Shown: piece after piece, positions 1 through 6,076 of the stretch
Layout of the letters: each line of letters opens with the position of its first letter
Numbering within the stretch: position 1 is the stretch's first letter
From: Pseudomonadales bacterium
GTDB lineage: Bacteria > Pseudomonadota > Gammaproteobacteria > Pseudomonadales > DT-91
Assembly (NCBI GenBank): GCA_013215025.1
Contig: JABSRR010000177.1
Location: 1 to 6,076, forward strand
Direction: 5' to 3'
DNA length: 6,076 bases
Notes under the pieces: model-generated
What the model was told of the DNA's origin: nothing
Seen by the model: the letters and a program-made list of their open reading frames with translations, nothing else
Database searches by the model: none
Made by a program: the position numbers and the translations under genes

Positions 1-3000
1 GATGCGAACACACGTGATGCGATAATAGCGAAGATTGCTGGAGCGAAAAGTACAAATTCGCAAGCCTTGGATATGAGCAATATTGCTACGCCATTTGTGT
101 CCGACTTCATATCGCCATGTAAAGAATCACTCTCTGCTGCAAATCTAAGCAGCCCGCAATCGACAGGAGCAACTGTTGTGGAAAAAACACCTAATATAGT
201 CAGTCGTTCAACGACAGCAATAAAGCCTGCAGCGACTAACAATAGCGCTATTGCTGATCTTGATCTGGCTAGGCACAATGCCGCTGCTAATTCATTGCAA
301 CAAAACGCATTGAATGCGCACAAAGCATTTTTAGACGCACGTAAAGCTGCGCAAGAGCATATGAGTGCACTTATTCAAGCGCAAGCAAACGTAAGGTCAA
401 TTGCGCCAACAGCATCTATTCCAGCTGTTTCTCCGATAAATACTTTAGCTGCTGCGGCAGATGTTGCAGCTGCAGTAGAGCAGCCTAGCATTGCATCAGA
501 GCATGCTAAAAGTGCCCCTTTTCAAACGTCAACCTCGGTATTTGATACCGACAGTGACGAGCTTACTCAGGCTGAAAAAATGTCGCCTGGGATTGTCTTG
601 ACCGAAAAGTATAATCAGCCTAAGCAGGTGATTTTTGATCAGGCGGATTTGGTAGAATTTGCTGAGGGTGATATTGCCAAAGTTTTTGGTGAAGCCTATG
701 CACCAATAGACCAGTTTGATCGTCGCGTCCGTCTACCGACTACCGACTATTTGTTAGTTTCGCGAGTAACCGATCTCGAGGCAACGACGAATATTTTTAA
801 ACCCTGCTATATGGCCACCGAATACGATATTCCTACCGATGCTGCATTTTTAATCGATGGACAAATCCCCTGGTCGGTATCTGTCGAATCAGGGCAGTGT
901 GATTTGATGCTAATTTCATACCTAGGCATAGACTTTGAGTGTAAAGGTGAACGCGTTTATCGGCTTCTTGATTGCGAGCTGACCTTTCTTGAAGATATGG
1001 CTTTTGGTGGTGAAACCTTACGCTACGAAATTCATATCGACTCGTATGCCCGTAATGGCGACCAATTTCTTTTCTTTTTCCACTATGACTGCTTTGTCGG
1101 TGGTAAAAAAGTTTTGATAATGCGTAACGGCTGTGCCGGCTTTTTCACGGATGAAGAGTTAGATGACGGGAAAGGCGTGATATTAAATGATAAAGACAAG
1201 GCGCAGCTTGCTAATGCCGTTCGATCATCGTTTACGCCGCTGATTAACAATACGCGCACTCAATATGACTACCAAGATATGATGAAGTTGGTGCGTGGTG
1301 ATATTGCTGGATGCTTCGGCCCAAAATATGATCAAGCTGGCCGAAACCCATCGTTAAAGTTTTCGTCAAAGAAATTTCTGATGATTGAGCGGGTCACAAA
1401 GATTGATCCTCATGGCGGTCACTGGGGCTTAGGTGTCGTTGAGGGGCAAAAAGACTTAGCGCCGGATCACTGGTATTTTCCCTGTCATTTTAAAGGTGAT
1501 CAGGTAATGGCAGGCTCGCTAATGAGTGAGGGCTGCGGCCAGTTGGCGATGTTCTTTATGTTATGGCTAGGCATGCACAGCCATGTCAATAATGCGCGCT
1601 TTCAACCTGTGCCTGGAGAGGCACAAACGGTTCGCTGCCGTGGCCAGGTAGCACCGCAATCAAATACCCTAACATACCGCATGGAAGTTACCGATATGGG
1701 TATGCAACCTTACCCCTTTATGAAAGCCAATATCGATATTATTCTCGATGGAAAAGTGGTGGTTGATTTTAAAAACCTATCCGTGATGATAAAAGAGCAG
1801 GATGAAACTTCACCCTATGCGGCTGATTTGCCGGCGGGCATTCAGTTAGTGAATAGTGCTCAAGCGCAAACAGCGCTGGCACATGCTGAGCTTGACGAGA
1901 ACGGGAAAAACGCTTTTGCTAATGTCAATGCACCGCTAATGTGGGTTGAATCTGACACGTCGGCGGCATTGATCAAAGGCGTAACACCGATTAAACACAT
2001 TGCAGCGCCAGAGGCTAGCGATCCAGCCCGTCAAAACCGCGTGCCAGATACTCTGCCATTCACTGCTTGGCATTTATTTGAATTTGCTACCGGTAATATA
2101 TCTAACTGCTTTGGCCCAGAATTTGATGTTTACCAAGACCGCATACCACCTCGAACGCCATGTGGCGACTTACAGCTAGTGACACAGGTGATTGACGTTC
2201 AAGGCCAACGGGGCGAGTTAAAAAAACCATCTAGCTGTGTGGCTGAATATGAAGTGCCGCATAATGCTTGGTATTTTAGCAAAAACTCGCATCAACATTG
2301 GATGCCATACTCAGTATTAATGGAGATTTCACTACAACCGAATGGCTTTATCTCAGGTTATATGGGTACAACGTTACAGTATCCAGATAAAGATTTATTT
2401 TTCCGTAATCTGGATGGGCGCGGCACATTATTAAAGCACATTGATTTGCGCGGTAAAACCATTACCAATAAATCGGTGATGCTCAGCACCTCGCAGGCGG
2501 GTGGCTCTATTATTCAAAGTTTTACTTTTGAGTTGTTGGCAGATGGCGATACCTTCTATCAGGGCAGTGCAGTATTCGGATACTTCTCGGCAGATGCGCT
2601 CACCAATCAACTGGGTATTGATAATGGTCGTACAACTAATCCATGGTTTGTTGATAACGATACAGCTAAACATCAAATCGAAGTGCTGAATCTCGCGGAT
2701 GATAAGCTATCACTCTACACAGCTCCTGCAGGAAAGCCGCATTACAAGCTTGCTGGTGGTCAGCTAAATTTCGTGGATACAGTCAGCATTGTTGAAGGCG
2801 GTGGCAATGAAGGTAAGGGTTATATTTATGGCGAGCGCACCATTGACCCTACCGATTGGTTTTTTCGATATCACTTTCACCAAGACCCTGTGATGCCGGG
2901 TTCCCTTGGCGTGGAAGCCATTATTGAGTTACTGCAGAGCTATGCATTAAAGAATGATTTAGGCGCTGGCTTTAACAATCCACGTTTTATTGCACCACTC

Positions 3001-3189
3001 AGCGAAGTGGTGTGGAAATACCGAGGACAAATAACACCGCTTAATAAGAAGATGGAGCTAGATGTACATATCAGTGATGTGATTCGAAGTGACGGTGAAG
3101 TTCGCATTGTAGGTAATGCCAATCTGTCGAAAGATGGCTTACGAATTTACCATGTGAGCGACATAGCGCTGTCGATTGTCGAAGCTTGA
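1..3189 (+). CDS. pfaC: PUFA synthase subunit PfaC, C-terminal part (linker plus two dehydratase units); 5' end outside window
   Basis: The frame is open from base 1 to a TGA at 3187-3189, giving 1062 visible residues, about the C-terminal half of a usual PfaC. A TTG at 67 could be read as a start, but in-frame codons continue to the window edge and no family domain begins there, so I treat the gene as truncated by the window. Residues 1 to about 200 are an Ala/Ser/Thr-rich linker with a helical stretch near 100-130. Two FabA-like dehydratase units follow, at about 205-605 and 680-1062. Each is a double hotdog: a degenerate first half and a catalytic second half. The catalytic motifs are HFKGDQVMAGSLMSE (His496, Glu510) and HFHQDPVMPGSLGVE (His958, Glu972). 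In PfaC these units dehydrate, and probably isomerise, 3-hydroxyacyl-ACP intermediates in the cytoplasmic megasynthase. The upstream KS and chain-length-factor domains are inferred from the family, not seen. The final fatty acid (EPA, DHA or other) cannot be told from this part. Confidence 0.95.
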   Translation, partial: DANTRDAIIAKIAGAKSTNSQALDMSNIATPFVSDFISPCKESLSAANLSSPQSTGATVVEKTPNIVSRSTTAIKPAATNNSAIADLDLARHNAAANSLQQNALNAHKAFLDARKAAQEHMSALIQAQANVRSIAPTASIPAVSPINTLAAAADVAAAVEQPSIASEHAKSAPFQTSTSVFDTDSDELTQAEKMSPGIVLTEKYNQPKQVIFDQADLVEFAEGDIAKVFGEAYAPIDQFDRRVRLPTTDYLLVSRVTDLEATTNIFKPCYMATEYDIPTDAAFLIDGQIPWSVSVESGQCDLMLISYLGIDFECKGERVYRLLDCELTFLEDMAFGGETLRYEIHIDSYARNGDQFLFFFHYDCFVGGKKVLIMRNGCAGFFTDEELDDGKGVILNDKDKAQLANAVRSSFTPLINNTRTQYDYQDMMKLVRGDIAGCFGPKYDQAGRNPSLKFSSKKFLMIERVTKIDPHGGHWGLGVVEGQKDLAPDHWYFPCHFKGDQVMAGSLMSEGCGQLAMFFMLWLGMHSHVNNARFQPVPGEAQTVRCRGQVAPQSNTLTYRMEVTDMGMQPYPFMKANIDIILDGKVVVDFKNLSVMIKEQDETSPYAADLPAGIQLVNSAQAQTALAHAELDENGKNAFANVNAPLMWVESDTSAALIKGVTPIKHIAAPEASDPARQNRVPDTLPFTAWHLFEFATGNISNCFGPEFDVYQDRIPPRTPCGDLQLVTQVIDVQGQRGELKKPSSCVAEYEVPHNAWYFSKNSHQHWMPYSVLMEISLQPNGFISGYMGTTLQYPDKDLFFRNLDGRGTLLKHIDLRGKTITNKSVMLSTSQAGGSIIQSFTFELLADGDTFYQGSAVFGYFSADALTNQLGIDNGRTTNPWFVDNDTAKHQIEVLNLADDKLSLYTAPAGKPHYKLAGGQLNFVDTVSIVEGGGNEGKGYIYGERTIDPTDWFFRYHFHQDPVMPGSLGVEAIIELLQSYALKNDLGAGFNNPRFIAPLSEVVWKYRGQITPLNKKMELDVHISDVIRSDGEVRIVGNANLSKDGLRIYHVSDIALSIVEA

Positions 3190-3287
3190 TTGGAGCTCGG
3201 CCTAAACCAGAAGGGCAGCTTTAGTTATTAGCCCATAGCCATTATTCGCTAATGCTGATAATCGATTGAAAATAGCAAATTATAGAC

Positions 3288-3291
3288 AGGA
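3288..3291 (+). promoter_or_regulatory. Ribosome binding site deciding the pfaD start
   Basis: AGGA lies 7 bases before the ATG at 3299. The alternative in-frame TTG at 3266, which would add 11 residues, has no purine-rich Shine-Dalgarno sequence at a suitable distance. The ATG start also gives a natural N-terminus (MSSLIQNKVNN), so I prefer it. Confidence 0.75.
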
Positions 3292-3298
3292 AAGCCCA

Positions 3299-4900
3299 AT
3301 GAGCTCTCTGATACAAAATAAAGTGAACAATATCCCGTTTAACTGGCAGGCTAATCAGCTTGTTTATGATAAGGAAGGCATTAAGCATGTGTTAATGAAT
3401 CTCAGCCAGCCGGTATATGTGGCCAAACAGAATGAGGGAGCAGTTGAGCAATTAGGTGTGGCGCAAACATTAACATCGGACGGCTCGGCTAGTGTACAAG
3501 CATTTGCACAAGCTTTAGTCGCAGAAGATTTGGGTGATCCAGCCTTTAAAGCGCAACACAATGTGCAATATGCTTACCATGGCGGCGCGATGGCCAATGG
3601 CATTGCCTCAGTTGAATTAGTGATTGCCTTGGGTAAGGCAGGTTTTTTATGCTCTTTTGGTGCGGCAGGATTAGTACCTGATGTTGTAGAGGATGCCATT
3701 CGACAGATTCAAACGGCTCTACCGCAGGGTCCCTATGCGGTAAATATTATACATGCCCCAGCTGAAGAGGCATTAGAGCGTGGTGCAGTCGAGCGCTGTT
3801 TGAAGTTGGGTGTAGATACTGTAGAAGCGTCAGCTTTCTTAGGCTTAACAGAGCATATCGTGCGTTATCGTGCGGCAGGCTTGTCTAAAAATAGCGATGG
3901 CTCAATCAATATAGGCAATAAAATTATTGCTAAAGTATCGCGCACCGAGGTTGGGCGTCGTTTTATGCAGCCAGCGCCTGTTAAGCTATTACAGAAGTGT
4001 TTAGACCAAGGGCATATCAGCCCTGAGCAATATGAATTGGCGCAGCATGTGCCCATGGCGGATGATATTACCGCAGAGGCTGATTCTGGCGGCCACACTG
4101 ATAACCGGCCATTTGTCACGCTGCTGCCTACTATTATTAAGCTGCGAGATGAAATTCAAGCTGAGTATAACTTCCAGCCTGCCTTGCGTGTTGGTGCAGG
4201 AGGCGGTATTGGTACCCCTGAAGCTGCGCTGGCGGCATTTAATATGGGAGCAGCCTATATTGTCTTAGGCAGTGTTAACCAGTCCTGTGTCGAGGCCGGA
4301 GCCTCAGAATACACTCGCAAACTATTAGCTACTGCTGAGATGGCTGATGTGACGATGGCGCCTGCGGCCGATATGTTTGAGATGGGCGTGAAACTGCAAG
4401 TGCTTAAACGAGGCTCAATGTTCGCTATGCGAGCACAAAAACTTTACGACTTATATGTCGCTTATGACTCGATTGAGGCTATTCCAAACGATGAGCGTGA
4501 AAAGATAGAAAAGCAAATTTTTCGTGCCAATCTCGATGATATTTGGGCCGGTACCATCGAGTTTTTCAAGGCGCGTGACCCGGATATGCTAGAGCGTGCG
4601 ATGGATAACCCAAAGCGCAAAATGGCCTTAATTTTTCGTTGGTATCTTGGCCTTTCTTCGCGCTGGTCTAACATCGGTGAAAAGGGGCGTGAAATGGACT
4701 ATCAGATTTGGGCTGGACCGTCTCTAGGTGCATTTAATGCATGGGTCAAAGGCAGTTATCTTGAGGATCATAGCCAGCGTAAGGCTGCCGATGTGGCGCT
4801 GCATATTTTAAATGGAGCGGCATACTTAGCACGAATCAATCAATTAAAAACGCAAGGTGTTGAGTTGCCAACGACCTTATCAGGCTATTCTCCAGAGTAG
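3299..4900 (+). CDS. pfaD: PUFA synthase enoyl reductase PfaD (FMN-dependent, nitronate monooxygenase-like TIM barrel)
   Basis: This is a complete 533-residue protein, near the usual PfaD length, from the ATG at 3299 (good AGGA site) to a TAG. It is the stand-alone trans-acting enoyl reductase of the Pfa synthase and reduces 2-enoyl-ACP intermediates to saturated acyl chains, using FMN and a reduced nicotinamide cofactor (family knowledge). The sequence shows the flavin TIM-barrel family signatures. GGAMANG is at 95-101 and the Gly/Ala-rich segment FLCSFGAAG at 116-124. DSGGHTDNRP at 262-271 contains the conserved Gly-Gly-His. VGAGGGIGTP at 298-307 and VLGSVNQ at 322-328 are the late-barrel phosphate-binding glycine motifs. 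After about residue 350 comes the helical C-terminal region typical of PfaD rather than of plain nitronate monooxygenases. It lies 109 bases after pfaC with no convincing terminator between them, so it is probably the last gene of the pfa operon. No frameshift or missing key residue was seen. Confidence 0.95.
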   Translation: MSSLIQNKVNNIPFNWQANQLVYDKEGIKHVLMNLSQPVYVAKQNEGAVEQLGVAQTLTSDGSASVQAFAQALVAEDLGDPAFKAQHNVQYAYHGGAMANGIASVELVIALGKAGFLCSFGAAGLVPDVVEDAIRQIQTALPQGPYAVNIIHAPAEEALERGAVERCLKLGVDTVEASAFLGLTEHIVRYRAAGLSKNSDGSINIGNKIIAKVSRTEVGRRFMQPAPVKLLQKCLDQGHISPEQYELAQHVPMADDITAEADSGGHTDNRPFVTLLPTIIKLRDEIQAEYNFQPALRVGAGGGIGTPEAALAAFNMGAAYIVLGSVNQSCVEAGASEYTRKLLATAEMADVTMAPAADMFEMGVKLQVLKRGSMFAMRAQKLYDLYVAYDSIEAIPNDEREKIEKQIFRANLDDIWAGTIEFFKARDPDMLERAMDNPKRKMALIFRWYLGLSSRWSNIGEKGREMDYQIWAGPSLGAFNAWVKGSYLEDHSQRKAADVALHILNGAAYLARINQLKTQGVELPTTLSGYSPE

Positions 4901-4964
4901 CTTTCAGTGCTTAAGTCTATTTTTCAAAGCCATATATCGCGGTTTTATAAATAGGTGATAAAAG

Positions 4965-4988
4965 AAAAGCCCGCGCCGCGGGCTTTTT
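4965..4988. terminator. Rho-independent terminator after pfaD, probably bidirectional
   Basis: A perfect 10-bp stem (AAAAGCCCGC, loop GCC, GCGGGCTTTT) is followed by a fifth T on the plus strand, 64 bases after the pfaD stop. On the minus strand the stem runs into TTTTCTTTT, so it can also end transcription of the convergent beta-barrel gene, whose stop is about 97 bases away. The GC-rich core stands out from the AT-rich surroundings. Confidence 0.92.
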
Positions 4989-5085
4989 ATATTCAGGGGC
5001 AGGACTAGGAATTTATGAGCAACTATTCGATCATATATATAGTTTTTTAGGCGCTCATTAATATAGTTTTGGTATTTTGCTTAAT

Positions 5086-5709
5086 TTACCAAACATACAT
5101 GCTCATGGATAAGTTGAATGCATCATATTGTGCATCGTCAGTATCTAGGTACACGACATACTCAGTGCTGATAAATACGCCATATTGCACTTCATACTCA
5201 AGGCCTAAACCATAAGCAAAGCCAACATCATCACCGAGTGGTGAAAAGTTTCGAATGCCGTCGTCTTCAATGCTGACGTCAACTGCGCCTACTCCGGCTA
5301 AACCATAGACTTTTGTATTCTCAGATAAAAAGGCCATAGGTTTAGCGAATAGTCCAACCGCTTGGGTTAACTCGATTTCAACATCTCTTTTAGCAATAGT
5401 TTCTGAATCACTGCTCAAGCCAAGCACATATTGCAATTCAACCGCAAAGTTTGGGTTTAGATATTGACCTACCTTGAGGACAATGCCGGAGGACTTGCTG
5501 CGAGTGGATTCTGAGTCAACCGTATAGCAAGCATCAATATTATTGCTTATATCACAGCCAGATAGCTTAAAGCTGAAGGTATCAAATTCACTGTTGAAAC
5601 GGTAGTCGCCTAGATGCAGGCCGCCACCAATATAGCCGGAATAGGCAAGGGCAGAGTTAAAGTAAAAACAGCTTAGCAGGACAATAGTTAGTGGTAAGAG
5701 ACGTGTCAC
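5086..5709 (-). CDS. Outer-membrane beta-barrel protein (OmpA/porin-like small barrel), function unknown
   Basis: This 207-residue protein starts at GTG (5709-5707) and ends at TAA (5088-5086). The start is supported by a GAAGG ribosome site 6 bases upstream. Residues 1-22 look like a Sec signal peptide: Arg3, a hydrophobic core LLPLTIVLL, and an Ala-Leu-Ala cleavage site before Tyr23. The mature part alternates polar and hydrophobic residues in strand-like segments, for example YIGGGLHLGDYRF, GIVLKVGQYL and FISTEYVVYL. It has aromatic girdle residues and ends in SMSMYVW, a terminal aromatic like the BAM beta-signal. The size fits an eight-stranded barrel. Cys52 and Cys61 lie in the first presumed loop and could form a disulfide. 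It converges on pfaD and is its own transcription unit, so a link to PUFA synthesis is not supported. The fold class is fairly certain; the specific function and family are not recognised. Confidence 0.85.
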   Translation of the reverse strand: MTRLLPLTIVLLSCFYFNSALAYSGYIGGGLHLGDYRFNSEFDTFSFKLSGCDISNNIDACYTVDSESTRSKSSGIVLKVGQYLNPNFAVELQYVLGLSSDSETIAKRDVEIELTQAVGLFAKPMAFLSENTKVYGLAGVGAVDVSIEDDGIRNFSPLGDDVGFAYGLGLEYEVQYGVFISTEYVVYLDTDDAQYDAFNLSMSMYVW

Positions 5710-5715
5710 GAGTAA

Positions 5716-5720
5716 CCTTC
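5716..5720 (-). promoter_or_regulatory. Ribosome binding site for the GTG-started beta-barrel gene
   Basis: On the minus strand GAAGG lies 6 bases before the GTG at 5709. This strong match supports GTG as the start; the full signal peptide is encoded from this codon. Confidence 0.75.
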
Positions 5721-5741
5721 AATATTGTTATTGTTGTATTT

Positions 5742-5770
5742 ACTGTAAGTAAGTTTTCGATGCTTTACAA
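5742..5770 (-). promoter_or_regulatory. Candidate sigma-70 promoter of the beta-barrel gene
   Basis: On the minus strand TTGTAA (5770-5765, 4 of 6 matches to TTGACA) is separated by 17 bases from TACAGT (5747-5742, 4 of 6 matches to TATAAT). Transcription would start near 5735, giving a leader of about 25 bases that includes the ribosome site. Position and spacing fit, but both hexamers are weak, so this is only a candidate. Confidence 0.35.
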
Positions 5771-5774
5771 GCAT
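5760..5774. repeat. Small inverted repeat overlapping the candidate -35 box
   Basis: ATGCTT (5760-5765) and AAGCAT (5769-5774) are perfect inverted copies around a 3-base centre, TAC. The repeat covers the candidate -35 hexamer of the beta-barrel gene, where a regulator could bind. Six-base arms in AT-rich DNA can occur by chance, and no known operator consensus is recognised. Confidence 0.4.
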
Positions 5775-5885
5775 ATCTAAATTCCTGGCCAGCAAAAATA
5801 TTCTCTTTTGAAGCCATCGCAATCGATAGATAATCAATTGTTGTTATGGGTAAATATTAATTATGTATATTTTGCCGGTTAAATA

Positions 5886-5912
5886 AAAAGCCAAGCATGT
5901 GGCTTGGCTTTT
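5886..5912 (-). terminator. Rho-independent terminator of the gene at the right edge
   Basis: A perfect 11-bp stem (AAAAGCCAAGC and its complement) surrounds a 5-base loop. On the minus strand it runs into TTTTTATTT, about 50 bases after the TAA of the partial gene at 5964. It separates that gene from the beta-barrel gene further left. A plus-strand T-rich tail (TTTTATTATT) also exists, but no plus-strand gene leads into it. Confidence 0.88.
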
Positions 5913-5963
5913 ATTATTAAAAATCAACTAACAGTTAAGCGAACCTGAGCGCGATTAAAAGCA

Positions 5964-6076
5964 TTAAAAACCATATTTGACGTAAATCTGTGCATTATCA
6001 CGGTCAGATAAAAGCATTTGGAATACATCATCTTCATCACCAAATAGGAAGGTCACACCGGTACCAATTTCAAGGC
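5964..6076 (-). CDS. C-terminal end of a probable outer-membrane beta-barrel protein; 5' end outside window
   Basis: Thirty-six codons are visible from the right edge (first whole codon at 6074-6072) to a TAA at 5966-5964. The peptide contains LEIGTGVTFLFGDEDD, a strand-like segment running into an acidic loop or turn. It ends in AQIYVKYGF, with alternating hydrophobic residues and a terminal Phe, the classic BAM beta-signal. A strong hairpin terminator follows about 50 bases downstream, which supports a real gene end. The acidic Asp/Glu-rich segment before the last strand recalls LDTDDAQYD near the end of the neighbouring barrel protein, but the two tails are too short to claim they are paralogues. 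The family is unknown. Confidence 0.7.
   Translation of the reverse strand, partial: LEIGTGVTFLFGDEDDVFQMLLSDRDNAQIYVKYGF

Noticed and set aside
67..69. TTG as the start codon of a separate 1040-residue dehydratase gene
   Set aside because: The frame is open to base 1, there is no clear ribosome site before the TTG, and PfaC normally carries these dehydratases at the end of a longer protein.
3227..3253. Inverted repeat ATTAGC / GCTAAT between pfaC and pfaD as a terminator
   Set aside because: The arms are only 6 bp with a 15-base loop, the core is AT-rich, and there is no T tract after it.
3257..3262. GATAAT as a -10 box of an internal pfaD promoter
   Set aside because: It matches the -10 consensus in 5 of 6 bases, but nothing resembling TTGACA lies 16-18 bases upstream.
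3266..3268. Upstream TTG start for pfaD
   Set aside because: No Shine-Dalgarno sequence is suitably placed, while the ATG at 3299 has AGGA 7 bases upstream.
2431..4674. Short open frames on both strands inside pfaC and pfaD
   Set aside because: They overlap strongly conserved coding sequence, have unnatural composition (Cys/Ser-rich, no recognisable domain) and lack convincing ribosome sites.
5086..5709. Lipoprotein reading of the barrel protein, using LLSC at residues 11-14 as a lipobox
   Set aside because: The hydrophobic core before the Cys is short, Leu at -2 is atypical, and a good signal peptidase I site (Ala-Leu-Ala) follows at residue 22.
1..6076. CRISPR array, insertion sequence, tRNA or rRNA genes
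   Set aside because: No regularly spaced direct repeats, transposase motifs, terminal inverted repeats with target duplications, or RNA gene signatures were seen.

Overview
The window carries the 3' end of a bacterial long-chain polyunsaturated fatty acid (PUFA) synthase operon. This is the anaerobic, polyketide-like Pfa pathway that makes EPA, DHA or related acids. The 3' half of pfaC and a complete pfaD lie on the plus strand. They are followed by a convergent, minus-strand region with one complete outer-membrane beta-barrel gene and the last codons of a second one. Pfa genes, Gram-negative outer-membrane proteins with Sec signal peptides and the moderately AT-leaning sequence suggest a marine gammaproteobacterium. 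The genus cannot be told from this window.

Region by region. Bases 1-3189 are the C-terminal 1062 residues of PfaC, and the reading frame is open at the left edge. An Ala/Ser/Thr-rich linker comes first, then two large FabA-like dehydratase units. Each unit is a degenerate hotdog domain followed by a catalytic one. The ketosynthase and chain-length-factor domains expected upstream lie outside the window. Bases 3190-3298 are a short intergenic gap with no convincing terminator or promoter, so pfaD is probably co-transcribed with pfaC. Bases 3299-4900 are pfaD, an FMN-dependent enoyl reductase. A strong, symmetric hairpin at 4965-4988 closes the operon and can also serve the converging minus-strand gene. 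Bases 5086-5709 (minus) encode a 207-residue secreted beta-barrel protein with a GTG start. The 254-base gap to its right holds its likely promoter region, a small inverted repeat and a second hairpin terminator. That terminator belongs to the gene at the right edge (5964-6076, minus), which ends in a typical outer-membrane beta-signal.

How the genes work together. PfaC provides condensation and dehydration during each elongation cycle, and PfaD reduces the enoyl intermediate in the cycles where a saturated bond is wanted. PfaA, PfaB and the phosphopantetheinyl transferase PfaE are needed but not seen here. The two outer-membrane genes are separate transcription units, and nothing in the sequence ties them to PUFA synthesis.

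I see no previously undescribed system. The most interesting points are the fourfold hotdog architecture, with two copies that have lost the catalytic histidine, and the Glu (rather than FabA-type Asp) in the dehydratase active-site motifs.
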